DNA of 64,000 bases from Zantedeschia hybrid cultivar (taxonomy: Eukaryota > Streptophyta > Magnoliopsida > Alismatales > Araceae). Both the position numbers and the translations under genes were made by a program. Within the stretch, counting starts at the first letter, position 1. The number at the start of each line of letters is the position of its first letter. The notes below the pieces were generated by a model. The model worked only from the letters and a program-made list of their open reading frames with translations. It did not search any database and was not told where the DNA came from. The stretch is from positions 56,399,501 through 56,463,500 of the forward strand of contig JARZZO010000016.1 in the NCBI GenBank assembly GCA_030544215.1. Reading direction: 5' to 3'. Below are positions 32,535 through 43,980 of this stretch, in pieces.

Positions 32535-32975
32535 ATACGAAGGGATTATTTGAAAAAATCCATTTTCTACATTTAGGGGTATACACGGTTCAGTTCGATT
32601 CAATTTTGGAAGAAATTTCTCCAAACCGAATGGAACCGAATTGTAACTTGAAATTGATTTCGGTTCAGTTCAAACTGAAATTCTATATTTTATGTATATT
32701 AAATGTATATTTAATATTAAAATTAATTTTTTAAAAATATATATTTATACATATATATGTATATAATATTAAAATATTAAAATATTTATATATATAATAT
32801 TAATATAAGATATCTATTTATTTAAAAATTAATTTATTCGATTTTTCGATTTGATTCTATTTCACAATTTGTGAAACCGAATCAAATCAAATATGACTCC
32901 AAACAGAACAATTTTTCGTTTGAACCGAATTATGCACAGCCCTATCTGCACTGTCTGAGCACAATCTAAGCCTGC
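32535..32975. repeat. hAT-like MITE segment, copy 2 of a direct duplication
   Basis: Homologous to 31391-31855, including shared flanks gaaggg[ga]ttatttgaaa and gtctgagcacaat[cc/ct]aagcc. Slightly shorter AT core. Confidence 0.6.
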
Positions 32976-33480
32976 AATTAAAGGATCCCTTCTCTTGTTA
33001 AAAACTTAAAAGTAAGTAAGAATCATGGAATCAGAAATAGGATAAGGAAGCTGTGAGTTACATTTCTGATTCCAATAGTTTATCTCAATATTCGATTCCA
33101 AATCCACAATTTAACAGTGGCCATTTTATGCAAATCCAACTTTAACAATTGGAAATGGGTCAGATTTTGCACTATTGGGTTCCACCCAGTCAGCCCGTAG
33201 ACCGCAAATCCAACTTTAAAATAAAGGACCGGGAGATCTCGGAGCCCACGAGAGGAAGAAGAAAAGGGAAACTCTCCTTTCTCCTCGCATCAGAATGTGA
33301 AAAAAGGGACCCTCCCCCATGCTGCATGCTGGCTTTTACTCGCTGGGCTTCCACGTTCAAGACGGACGTCGCCCACGGCCGTAGGTGGAACCTAGGCTAG
33401 GCACCTGCCCCGGTATGCCAACTTTCCAACGCCGTCACAACTTTCCAAATCATTAAGATTCTTGTTGTCTCCATTAACGT
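32976..33480 (+). other. upstream region of the first MADS-box gene
   Basis: Holds GC-richer DNA from about 33290 (gctgggcttccacgttcaag, ggctaggcacctgcc, caactttccaa) that resembles the region 260-330 bp upstream of the second MADS gene. No gene is seen. Confidence 0.55.
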
Positions 33481-33490
33481 ACCTTAGGAG

Positions 33491-33512
33491 AGTATATTAG
33501 AAGGGTGTAAAA
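33491..33512 (+). promoter_or_regulatory. putative TATA region of first MADS-box gene
   Basis: TATATTA at 33493-33499 and TGTAAAA at 33506-33512. The latter aligns with the TATAAAA of the second gene, followed in both by a purine-rich stretch and aggccag. Confidence 0.5.
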
Positions 33513-33614
33513 GAGGAAGGCCAGTTCTCCCGTCCACCCCTCCCTCCCCTTCTGCTGCTGCTTGTTCCCCCTCCTCCAGCTGTTTTTGCTACTGCTGCTG
33601 CTTGTTCTTGTTCC

Positions 33615-34220
33615 ATGGAGAAGTCCACCGTCAGGCGAGGGGGCAAGGGCCGGCGCAAGATTGACATAAGGAGAATCGAGAGTAGTGACGCCCGGCAGGT
33701 CACCTTCTCCAAGCGTCGCAATGGCCTGTTTAAGAAGGTCGCCGAGCTGTGCATCCTCTGCGGCGCCCAGGCCGCTGCCGTCGTCTTCTCTCCCGGTGGG
33801 AAGCCCTACACCTTCGGCCACCCCTCTGTTGAGACCGTCCTGGACCACTTCCTCGCATCCCAGGTGCCGCCCTCTGTCATCTCCCTCCCGCCGCAGCAGC
33901 GCGGCACAATGCCTGGTGGGTTCCAGAAAGGTGTGGAGGAGAGGCCAGACGCCGGGGAGCAAAGCGGCCCGTGGTGGGAGGTGCCTATCGAGGGGCTCGG
34001 GCTTGACGAGCTCGCATGGCTGCACAAGGCCACCAGCGAGCTGAGGCACGCCGTGGCATCGAGGAGGGCAGCTGGGGCCGCACAGGCCTGCGCGTCGTCG
34101 TCGCATCTGAACCTGAACTTGCAGCTCAACTGCGTGACACCTCTGGCTCTCGGGACGGCAGCCCGCTCCAGTTTCCCCGACATGGAGCTTACTGTGTTTC
34201 CTTCCACAGCACAATGGTAG
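33615..34220 (+). CDS. type I (M-alpha) MADS-box transcription factor, AGL62/AGL61-like
   Basis: Single-exon, 201 residues, start ATG at 33615 in a good context (ttccATGgag). The MADS domain occupies residues ~5-65 (RRKIDIRRIESSDARQVTF, SKRRNGLFKKVAELCILCG, AAAVVFSPGGKP), followed by the FGHPSVETVLDHFL signature of the M-alpha group that includes Arabidopsis AGL62 and AGL61. There is no K domain, as usual for type I. The C-terminus has an LDELAWLHKATSELRHAVASRR helix and a Ser-rich tail. Such proteins bind CArG-box DNA in the nucleus as dimers and act in female gametophyte or endosperm development; the role here is inferred from family. A related gene lies at 40240 on the same strand. The frame is intact, but expression is unknown. 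Confidence 0.93.
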   Translation: MEKSTVRRGGKGRRKIDIRRIESSDARQVTFSKRRNGLFKKVAELCILCGAQAAAVVFSPGGKPYTFGHPSVETVLDHFLASQVPPSVISLPPQQRGTMPGGFQKGVEERPDAGEQSGPWWEVPIEGLGLDELAWLHKATSELRHAVASRRAAGAAQACASSSHLNLNLQLNCVTPLALGTAARSSFPDMELTVFPSTAQW

Positions 34221-34369
34221 CTCCACATGTTTGAGTCGTTTGGCGTGAGGACATGTTCTATTTAAGTTCTCCAATCAAAGCTCTGGTTTCAGTTGTAAGT
34301 TTTTTTTTTTAATGAAAATATTTCAGTTTCGATATGCCCATAATATCAAAAATAGGACAAACTTAAGAA
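34221..34369 (+). other. 3' flank of first MADS-box gene
   Basis: Contains tgtttgagtc shortly after the stop, shared with the second gene, and an AATGAAA near 34311 that could serve polyadenylation. Confidence 0.45.
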
Positions 34370-34808
34370 AGGATTAATTAGACCTCTTGTTTTTTCATTT
34401 TTTTTAATTTCTATTGGTTGTCTACCACTCTCATCTAACATTACTTTCTACCATCCATGACGGATCATCAATGTGTTAACATAATAATATAATATTATAT
34501 TAGCTATTAACATATTAACACGTTAATGTATAACATATTTAGGTATTTAAATTTAACAAGTTAAGACATTAATTAATGTTGTTACGTTAATAGTTCATGT
34601 TGAAATGATAATTTTACTATGTTATTATGTTATCATACTATTAGTTGCTTTACCATGTTATTATATTAACACATTGATGACCCCTCATGAATAATTAAGA
34701 GGAAAGAGTGAAAAATTACGTCAACTGAAAAGCGAAGCAGTCAATGAATAATTAAAAGGGAAGGAAGTATAATGGCAGACTTTTTGATAAGGAGTCTAAT
34801 TAATTTAA
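34370..34808. repeat. MITE with long imperfect inverted repeats
   Basis: Arms attaattagacctcttg (left) and aaggagtctaattaatt (right), and a strong inner pair gatcatcaatgtgttaa / ttaacacattgatgac, place the sequence in a hairpin of about 430 bp. It begins about 150 bp after the first MADS gene. Confidence 0.55.
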
Positions 34809-37800
34809 TTAATGTTAGATGAAATATATGTTACGTAATTTTATTTCTCATTATAGATACCTTACTTTGATAAATACTACCTTGGATGGATATAAATTTG
34901 TGATCCAATGTTAAAATATCTATTTACATGAGTTTATTGTTAGAAATTCATATAGAAATGTCCACTCCTGCAAATCCAATATTTGTAAGCCCATTTGAAG
35001 AGCCTAAGCACAAAAAATCTAACGTATCTAAGTAGACTAATGGATCTATCTTAGTCTAATGGTCTAATGGCTCAATAGTTCAAATATGACCCAATAATTT
35101 AATGACCTAATAGTTCAACTGTAGCTCAATGATCTAATGGCTCAATATCCTTACTTTAGCTTAATGATTTATCTATAACTCCATCAAATCATGATAAAAA
35201 TAAATATATAGTATGTTGCACTCTTCGTTCAGTACTTTTAAGAATTAATGTCATGTCACATCTCTTTTTTCTTCAAGTCAGACATTAAACATGCTTATAA
35301 ACATGTTATGTTATGTTAAAAAGAGACTAAGAGATCTCAGTCTATGAAAAAAAGCCTGGTCATCTTCTTGTCTTTGCTTCGGTATTTAAGCAGCAGGAAA
35401 GACCAACACCAAGTAAAGCTTTTATATAATGTCCTTTTTAAGAATTTATTTATAAAATTCTTAGGGACTTGTTTGTAATATGCAAATGCTTTTCACTAAT
35501 TCTCAAGAGTTATTCATAAGAGGGCCTAATTAAAAAAACATCACATTTTCAAGAATTAAAATGTAAAAATATCAAAAATGTGACTAAATTGGTCAAGCAT
35601 GTAGCGGAGACTAATAAGATTCGATTTCCGGACAAAGTCCGGCATTTTCTCCCTAATGGAGAATATTTCATGCAGCTTCGATAATTCTGACTTGTTAGAT
35701 TTTCTGGTTGCAAATTGTGACTGACTTGAACCTAAGACATTCTAAAAGGAGGCCAAAAAGTTTTCTAATTCATAGTTGCAGTTGTCGACGAATTTCCTAC
35801 AGGCTATAGATTTGCAGTTTGGGCCGATATTTTCAAATCGGCATGTCATCAAACTGGAGAGACCGTTCGTTTAGTCTATTTTAGATTGACTATTAAAAAT
35901 CAATTTTTGAACCCCATTCTGATGTTAAAAAAATAAAAATTATCATAAAATTTTAAATATTCAATTATCTCTTGAAGTTGTTTCCATCTCTTGAGTTTTA
36001 ATTTTATCATCCGATTATAAAATTTAACCATAGCCGTTCAATAAGATGTTGTGCTCGATTTTCATAATCGGATAGTCTAATTTTAAAAAAAAAAAATTAA
36101 AAAAATTACATCAATTATCCTTAGGATTGTTCTCATCCTTTGAGATTATTAAATTTGAACACTCATTAAAGAATTTAAACCCCATGCGGTCAGAACGCAC
36201 GGCCGAACAGTAGCACTCCTCTCTCTCCTTATATATATATATATATATACTATGTTCATTTATATTTATTGTTTATCCCAAAACTCTACGTGTCCTTATT
36301 ATATGTTTATTTTAAATTTTCTAACCTTAAGTAGTGGTCTTGAATTTAAATTTGAATAGTTTCAAATCATAACTTATAAAATAAAATATTATATTTTACT
36401 TTGAATTGACCAATTTTCATGGGAACCAGACGAAACCAGCTAATTTTAATTGGCCCCTTCAATTTAATTTTTGATTGAACCGGACACAAAAAGGCATCGG
36501 TTCGGATTTTTTTTCTGGTTAATTGGACGATCCGGTCCGGCTTTTAAAATATTAATTTGGACATAGGGTGTTCTCAAATTAAGGTTGCTCCAAGGGTAGT
36601 CATTGTCTAAGAAATGAGTCGAAGGGCAGTCTTATAAAATAACTTTACTAGTAGGGTAATTCTGCAACCAAAACTATAGCAAGAATATATTTGTAAAAAA
36701 TTTCTTTGTTTTTTTTTTAAAAACTTAGCCGGTCCAAGTTCACTTCAGACCGCACGGAGATGTCCAGCCTTCTTTTTCATTGAATGAGATTTTCTGATCT
36801 TTTTAACATCATGATCTCTTAAACGTACAAGGGATAATCCATATCACTAAAGTGACGTGTAATAAAATAAAAAATAATTTCAAAAATTAAAAATTATGTA
36901 AGCATATGATAAGAAGACTGAGAAATCTCAATCTCATTTTTTTAGCATAACTTGCCACACTGGCACGCAGTCCTACACTGCCTAACAATGCTGTAAAAAA
37001 AAATTAATTTAGGCGGGTCCAACATGCCTCATGTATCCATGCAAGTTGATTTCTGATCCGACAATGTAAAAAAAATAAAAAAAAATAAAATTATCATTAG
37101 ACTAGGCCCATAAAAGAGATTTTTTTACCATTCAATGGGATTTTATTTATACGTTGTCCGATCATAGATCAACTTATACAGACCTGTAAATTACATGGGG
37201 GCCAAGGCTAAATATTAAATATTTTTTTATTTAGTATTTATTTTCTTATTGCAAATTATGGGCACACCAGTACTTGTAGTTATTTGATTTTCAATACGTT
37301 TACAATCACCCAGAAATTATTTATTTTCCCTCTTCCAGCTTATTACAATGGCATCAGTTCAGCCATCAGATAAATCATTTTATTTTTCCACTTTTGTCTC
37401 CAACAGGGCATTCCCAGGTGCACCAACATGCATAAATATTATTGTTGACACCAACATAGCGTTAGTTGTCTGAGCAATAGAGTTTGGAAAGAGAACAAGT
37501 TAAGCACCCACCAGTGTCTAATTATTTTGAGACTTACCTGTCCTGTCCCTTATGTGAAAGAATATATTTCTAGCCAAACCTGTCATGCACTCCAGTGGAG
37601 GGGTTTTTAATGCTTTTGAGTAATATTTGTTGTACCTTGGAGCCTACCTAAAAATAATTTTTTTTATTTACCTACTGTACTGAGGGTCAGTGCAATTGGC
37701 ACCCTCAACAAATATTACCCTATGCTTTTTTATTACTGTGGCTTGGCCTGAATGTAACTTTTTTTTCAAAAAAGAAACATGATTTATCATGTTTTTTCAA

Positions 37801-38135
37801 CTCAATATATTGTTATTAAAATATTTTAAATAATATTTTGAGAGTGAAGTAAGTACATTGTATGAATTATAAACTATTATATAAAAATGAAATATAATTT
37901 AATAAATTAATTTAAGCATGATATTTTTGGAAGCACATTCTTGTAATTCTGGATTGACAGTGATCATGAGAGAGAGAGAGAGAGAGTTGAGGGAGGATTT
38001 ATAAATAATATAAGTTTGAGCTTATTAATTTTGAAAGGCAGAATGTTCTTTGTTAGTTTCAGGTGGAGCGTATCCCAGTAAATCGTATCTGTAGACTTTA
38101 ATGGCATTCTATCCGTATCTCGTCATGTCCTAGTG
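34809..38135. other. AT-rich intergenic DNA with small repeats, no gene seen
   Basis: Holds degenerate word repeats (aatggctcaat, ctaatgg) near 35035-35165, (TA)n at 36229-36250, (GA)n at 37972-37987, and a small inverted-repeat element near 37618-37722 with 13-bp perfect arms (gtaatatttgttg / caacaaatattac). No protein domain was seen. Confidence 0.5.
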
Positions 38136-38448
38136 AACCGGCTGCCTAAGGCAGTTGGTTCACCACCTCTCTTTCAAAAGGGAGGTCTCAGGTTCGATTC
38201 TGGTTGAGGTCTAAAAACCTCCCAACCATGCAGCCCTGGTATTGTTGGGATCTTTATCTCTTGATTTGTGGGATTACTTTCCCAGAAATCAGACGGACTT
38301 TGAATTGTCGCCAAATTAGGCGGCCCCATCGACCAAACCGAAATTATCTCTAACTCTGGAAGAAAATCTCTGGTTCCCGATTAAAACCCCGGTTGCTTAT
38401 AAATAGTTGTACATAATCAACCTCTCAGCCCTTTCAAAAAAAAAAAAT
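38136..38448 (+). mobile_element. tRNA-derived SINE, copy with intact B box
   Basis: About 310 bp, starting aaccggctgcctaaggcag and ending in a poly-A tail (38436-38447). A pol III B box GGTTCGATTC is at 38191-38200 and an A-box-like TTGGTTCACCACC ~40 bp upstream. It shares its body (cagaaatcagacgga, ttatctc[tc]aactct, gttgtaca) with the copy at 50320. Confidence 0.75.
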
Positions 38449-39678
38449 AATAATATAGTAGAAAAGTGTTATAGTATCCCTCAAGTCTACAATATCCTTT
38501 TACCAACAGTTCTTTTTAGATTCGGCTCCCCTCAGTCAGGCTTGCCTGCAAGGGTGACACGTCGGGGCACACATGCCCACCATGGCCTGTGGGCCCTATG
38601 ATGCACTATCATAGGCGATTGTGGAGGTTCCCGCAAACGCCTGACTAAGGGAAACCAAACAGGAAGTTTCTAGCTCAACAAATTTAAAAGAAATAAAAAA
38701 GTAACAACACTTGCTGTCGTCTGACTTAAAATAATACTAAAAAATAACATCGATGAAATGCAGCAAGTATTATTCAAGACATGGCCTCTTACCTTTTGTG
38801 CCATCCCATTTTTTGGAGGACCAGCACACTACCAACAAACCCATAAGATTAACACACTACCAAAAGCTAGCAACCTTAGTTTATACTTTATACAAGCACT
38901 ACTATGCAAGTAATAGTTGTATTGCATGCATTGATGTACAAAAAAATAATAGTAATAATTATAATTTTTTAAGGTCGGGCCCCATGTTTAGCATGTTCAT
39001 TTAATCTGATCTTTGATCATATGCTTAAAAAATTTCTAAAAAAATAAAATTCTAATGAATAGTAAAAGAATACTTGAGGGGTTGTGTTCAATAAAATAGG
39101 ACTCGGTTTTGGCTTTTAAAAAAAAAATACTTCATCTCATTGAAGATCGAACTGTATGAATATGGTAAACTCTACGTTAAAAAAAAATCAAAAAATATTC
39201 TTTTTTTCTGGGAGGACTATACAGCATGTATTACTCTTAACGCAGCAGAGCATCCCTTAAAAATAAAATGGCACACAACAAAGCATACTAGTAGGCGCAT
39301 GTAGGTGCGCCTCATCGTCCAAGATGATTTACCAAATTCACTCATAAGAAGCATCATAATAAATTAAATTTCCCTTCCTACTTAGAAAAACCACTGATTC
39401 TAAGCGGCAGTAATTCACAGTGAGAATCAACAGAAAGACCTTTAAAAACCGATGCCTCCGATCAAGTCCCACCCACAAGTATTTAAAATTAAACTCAAGC
39501 AAACATGCAATGAGAGGGAAAATAATCTATAACCTCTTTTTGATACCTTCTATTAATTTGTTCCTTTTTTATACTTAAAATAATCTATAAACTCAAAAGG
39601 AGAAAACGCACGGAGATTAATGAGCAGGAGAATCCAAACTTTTCTCAATTGTAGTCACTTCTTCAATCAAATTTGAGT
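38449..39678. other. intergenic DNA, no gene seen
   Basis: Mixed AT-rich sequence with several A-runs. No domain or clear element end was recognised. Confidence 0.4.
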
Positions 39679-39923
39679 AATACTTGCTGCAATGATCCTA
39701 CGTGTTGTATGCAGGGGCATTACAGTAAGTAAATAAAAAAATATTTCTTTTTTAAGGTCTGTCATGAAGTACCTCAATCGCATGTATAATATAACACTCG
39801 ATGGCACGATCTAAAAAAATTTAAAAAATTAAAAATCAAATTCCAATGTCTAATCTTCCATACAGTGCAATGCCTACTGCAGTGACCCTGCTGTGTTGCA
39901 CGTAGGATCATTGCAGCAGGTAT
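39679..39923. repeat. MITE with TACTTGCTGCA-type termini
   Basis: Left end tacttgctgcaatgatccta and its near-perfect inverse at the right (taggatcattgcagcaggta) enclose a ~245-bp AT-rich body. It ends about 315 bp upstream of the second MADS gene ATG. Related ends occur at 47.7, 48.1 and 50.9 kb. Confidence 0.7.
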
Positions 39924-40130
39924 CTTCCATCAAAACTAGGAACAAGGACCCACTTCATGCCATGCTACTTCATACTTACCGCTGGGTAGGCTTCTATGTT
40001 CAAAACCCACCCTGCCCAGGAAGAGACGCGGTAGGCAGTAGGCTAGGCATCTATTAGCTATATCAACTGGACTTTCCAAGTCAGTAGCTTCTATTCTCGT
40101 CATAGTTTCCATATCGTGGGAGCTCCCATT

Positions 40131-40139
40131 CGTATAAAA
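40131..40139 (+). promoter_or_regulatory. TATA box of second MADS-box gene
   Basis: CGTATAAAAGG (TATAAAA 40133-40139), 101 bp before the ATG, followed by aaaggccag as in the first gene. Confidence 0.65.
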
Positions 40140-40191
40140 GGAAGGAGAAAGGCCAGCTTTCCCCTTCAAACGTCCTCTTCTCCAGCTGCTT

Positions 40192-40233
40192 CTCTTCTTC
40201 TTCTTCTTCTTCTTCTTCTTCTTCTTCTTCTTC
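40192..40233 (+). repeat. (TTC)n microsatellite in the 5' leader of the second MADS-box gene
   Basis: About 12 TTC units end seven bases before the ATG and so probably lie in the 5' untranslated region. The first MADS gene has interrupted ctgctgctgctt repeats at the same place. Confidence 0.85.
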
Positions 40234-40239
40234 GTGCAC

Positions 40240-40815
40240 ATGGAGTCTGCTACCAGGCGAGGGGGCAAGGGCCGCCGCAAGATTGAGATGAGGAAGATCG
40301 AGAGCAAGGAGGCCCGGCAGGTCACCTTTTCCAAGCGCCGCAGCGGCCTCTTCAAGAAGGCTGCCGAGCTGTGCGTCATCTGTGGCGTGCAGGCCGCCGC
40401 TATTGTCTTCTCTCCTGGCGGTAAGCCCTACGTCTTTGGCCACCCCTCCGTCGATCCCGTCCTCGACCGCTTCCTCGCATTCCAGGCATCGCCCCCTGCC
40501 GTCTCCCTGCAACTACACATTGGCACAATGGCCAGTGAGGAGCGGGCGGAGGAGGCCGGGGAGGGAGGCAGCCCCTGGTGGGAGGCGCCGATAGAGGTGC
40601 TCGGGCTGGACGAGCTCGCGCAGCTGCATGCGGCCATCAGTGACCTGAAGCACGCCATGGCGTCGAGGAGGCCAGGAGGGGCCGCACAGGCCTGCACAGC
40701 TTCGTCGCATCTGAACTGCATGGCGCCCCCGGCTCTTGGGTCGAGCGGACCGCTCGAACTTCCCCACGGCAGGGAGCTGGACATGCTTCCTTTCCTTCCA
40801 CCGCATGGTGGGTAG
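40240..40815 (+). CDS. type I (M-alpha) MADS-box transcription factor, duplicate copy
   Basis: Single exon, 191 residues from the ATG at 40240 (MESATRRGG). An upstream in-frame GTG two codons earlier is not a likely start. MADS domain: RRKIEMRKIESKEARQVTF, SKRRSGLFKKAAELCVICG, AAAIVFSPGGKP; M-alpha signature FGHPSVDPVLDRFL. Across the first ~81 residues it differs from the gene at 33615 at about 19 positions. The C-terminus shares LDELAQLHAAISDLKHAMASRR and the GAAQAC-SSHLN motif. Promoter elements and the tgtttgagtc 3' flank are also shared, indicating a local duplication. Expected role: nuclear DNA-binding regulator of gametophyte or endosperm development, by family inference. The frame is intact; substitutions are spread along the protein. 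Confidence 0.93.
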   Translation: MESATRRGGKGRRKIEMRKIESKEARQVTFSKRRSGLFKKAAELCVICGVQAAAIVFSPGGKPYVFGHPSVDPVLDRFLAFQASPPAVSLQLHIGTMASEERAEEAGEGGSPWWEAPIEVLGLDELAQLHAAISDLKHAMASRRPGGAAQACTASSHLNCMAPPALGSSGPLELPHGRELDMLPFLPPHGG

Positions 40816-41332
40816 ATCACTTGTTTGAGTCTTAATTTTGGCATCGTGACATCTTAACATGGTGCAACAGGAGAAGGAAAATTCTTAAATGCAAGAACTA
40901 TGTAATTTTGGTGTTTCTTGCGAATTCTTTTTTTTTTTTTGATAAAATTAGTTTCCATTGTTCGAAATGAATTTACCTTACAACCACCGACATGTCATAA
41001 TTAAGGTTGATGTTGCTCTTAAGGTACTCTGACTCTACTCATCATCACCTCTTATATATGAGTGTTTTAAGTTCATCTCATGGGGAAAAAAGATTAATTG
41101 GAATAAACTAAAAATCATGTGAAGCATCTTAGAGCAAGTAAGAGCAGTTTTTACTACGGTCAGTTCTTCTCAGTACAAAGGTGGACTAAACTCCAGCAAT
41201 CCTTACTTTATTATCATTTCTCCCAGTTTCCAATACAACGCAAAGTACTTAGATATATACAACCAAGAACATAATATTACACCCATAATTTAAAATACAT
41301 CTTAAAAAACATTTAAATACAATCATGTATAT
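40816..41332 (+). other. 3' flank of second MADS-box gene and intergenic DNA
   Basis: tgtttgagtc just after the stop matches the first copy. A T-rich run lies at 40929. No gene is seen. Confidence 0.45.
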
Positions 41333-41600
41333 TTATGTGATCTGGATTGTATTTATATGTATTGGGTTGAATTGTATTTATATGCATTGGGTGTAGATTT
41401 GTGTATTTTTAAATTATGATTGCAGCATTTTGCTCTTGATTGTATTTAAATGCTTTACGTTGTAGTTATATGTGATCTGGGTTGTATTTATATGTATTGG
41501 GTTGGTGGTATTTATATGTATTTGGTGTATATTTGTGTATTTTTAAATTATGATTGTAGTATTTTGCTCTTAGTTGTATTTAAATGCTTTACGTTATATC
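41333..41600. repeat. 134-bp tandem duplication
   Basis: Two head-to-tail copies with period 134 (phase marker tatgtgatctgg at 41335 and 41469) and few differences. Each contains ttgtatttatatgtattggg. Confidence 0.8.
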
Positions 41601-42600
41601 CAAAATTGGGAGAATCGGTAACAAAAAAAAAAGCTGCAGGTTGCAACGTGACATACATCTCGTTTGATGAACTTGCTTTCCATGTGTCATCCTTGCATCG
41701 GTTACTGTTGGAGTTTAGTCCACTTTTTATTGAGAAGAACTTGGCTCTTTTTATTATCATGGACTCAAAATCCCTCCATAAATAAAAACTTTACAGATGG
41801 GCTTCCGTAAGCCAGCTTACCATTAATGCATAAACTCAATTGTGTTCCATAAACTTTAGAGATGGGCTTCCATAAATGAGAATTTGCAGTAAATACATAT
41901 ATGATCAATGAACAGAGATAGGCCTTTCTTGCATATTTATATGCTAAACTTGTTAAGTTCATGAACGTGTTCAGCTGTGTTCATTTGACTCACAGTTCTT
42001 GCTATTTAGATCGCATTTATATCCCAGTTATTTGCTTGATCATTATGTAGAGATTAGCTTAATCATTACGTAGAGAGAGATCTTGACTTAATACTTAAAT
42101 ATCTTTATTCTTTAAAAATTGCATTCAAATTTGAGTTAATCTTTTTAATTCTAAATTATTAAAATTCAGCTCGAACTCAACTCAATTATGAAGGTGCATG
42201 CTCTGTGCCATAAATGATATAAAATGTAATGAAATACTAGTCCTCAGTGATTCTCCATTCTTTGATGTATTGTAAGTACTTTACTTTTAGAACACCCAAT
42301 GACTATTTTTTTCTCTTATTTTGATTTTCAACGTAAAATTAGCATAAATTAGAAACATAAGATTACATAATCAATAATTTTAAGCAAGACACCACCTAAG
42401 CGGATATAGAAAGGAATAAAACTTGGCCGACTAAATACTGCCTAAATTACAACGGGCAAATCTCATAGAATAAACCGAGTTTCCTATAATAAAAGATTCC
42501 AAAAACCAAAGGCAAACAGTTTCCTAACTTCATATATGCAGCACTCCACCTATTTGCCAATCGCCATGTTGGGCCCATGGCCTATTCAGCCCATAAGGGC
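41601..42600. other. AT-rich intergenic DNA, no gene seen
   Basis: Contains a short duplication of agatgggcttcc[ga]taa near 41796 and 41862. Nothing else was recognised. Confidence 0.4.
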
Positions 42601-43370
42601 ATATTGCAAATTACCAAACTATGGTGGTGGTGGGGCAAAGCCTAGTAACTTTTGCCCCAAGTTGCAAAAGCCATAGCAGGATACGTTTTCTGCGGGAGGC
42701 ATCTTTTGAGGGCTGCTAGGGTTCTGTTCGTACGCAGCAGCCAAGAAGAACCGTGGAGTGCCGAGTTCGGGATTTCGGCGTACAAACTGCGGAAAAAGAA
42801 AATAAGAGAAAAAGGGAAGATGACAGGAGCTATTCGGTAAGCCGTTTACAATCATCCGAGCAGTATTCTCTTCACATATTCGGCCAGATTTACGGCGGTT
42901 CGTGCTGTGGCCGTGGGGAGAGCTTGTTTTTCTTATTGTGCATGGTGAAATAATTTCTGTATCCCTAATTTTCTCTTGTGATTGTTACTCGGATTTTGGG
43001 CAAGAAACTCCGAGATTTGTACGTTTATAATTTCTATAGTGAAATTATTTCTCCGGCTTGCCCCGTAATTTTTCCCCTTCACGTTGGAGGGGTTTTCCAC
43101 GTAAATCCTGATGTTCCATGTGATTATTTGGTTGTGCGTATTCCGTTCAAATTTTATTACGTATTACGGGTTGTCAGTTATTCGTATTCGGATAAGAAAT
43201 TTTTTTTCTTACCAACATCGCCAAACACTACATTTTGGCAATTTGGACGTGGGGGCCTTCTCAAAGGTTGTTCGAAGGCCCCTTCTCGGCTGGGAGACGA
43301 GTCGGAAACAAACGTTTCTATTCGGACTCAGAAACGGATCTGAAATCATTTCTTTCTGATTTTATTTTAA
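42601..43370 (+). other. possible gene fragment or first exon, unrecognised
   Basis: GC-richer than its surroundings. gctagggtt (42716) resembles the telo-box of 5' leaders in plant housekeeping genes, and ATGACAGGAGCTATTCG at 42820-42836 ends at a donor-like GTAAGCC. No downstream exon or known protein was found. A 9-bp perfect stem (ggggccttc/gaaggcccc) is at 43252-43282. Confidence 0.2.
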
Positions 43371-43654
43371 GTTTTAATAAGTAGACAAAATTGAAACTAG
43401 AATTAAAGTTTTGATGTATATATTAAGATATTTTAAGTTCAATTAATTGAATGAACTTTATAGAAGTCAAAACTTGGATGAGACGTCAGTAGGCCAATCA
43501 ACCTACGACCAAGATGCAAAGAAATTGCTAATACACAAGGAGAGACTAGTCGAGAGGTTTTCAGAAAGTTCTTTGGCGAAAGATCTTCTAAATTTTAAGC
43601 AGGTTTAAGGTTTAGGATTTAGGATTTGCAGAACCACCGAGGCTCTTTCAGAAG

Positions 43655-43972
43655 TAGGGATGTCAAGTGGACGGGCCAGCCCGTGATTCAACTCAATTCA
43701 GCTTATATTAAAGGAAATTGAGTTCGCCCAAGTTACATAAATTGGATTGGTTAAATTTGGGTTAGCATTAGTTAATTCTAGATTGGGTTGGATTGAAAAC
43801 GGGTTGGTCCAATTTAATTTATTGACTTTTACAATAATTTATATAAAAAATAAAATCCTTTTAACAAACTATTTATAAACAGGGTCAGTCTAATAAATTG
43901 GACTATTTTGAATTTATGTTTAGACTCAAATTATCAAATAACCCATTCCAACCTGCCCAATTTACATCTCTA
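43655..43972. repeat. hAT-like MITE, 318 bp
   Basis: Ends tagggatgtcaagtgg and, inverted, tagagatgtaaattgg. The 8-bp flanks ttcagaag and cccagaag differ at two bases, consistent with an old hAT 8-bp duplication. Confidence 0.65.
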
Positions 43973-43980
43973 CCCAGAAG

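Noticed and set aside
33806..34274. Antisense frames over the first MADS gene (and 40081-40860 over the second)
   Set aside because: High GC coding DNA leaves the opposite strand open; the sense strand has a clear MADS domain.
38191..38200. tRNA gene
   Set aside because: An A/B box pair is present but no cloverleaf; the unit ends in poly-A and recurs at 50320, so it is a SINE.
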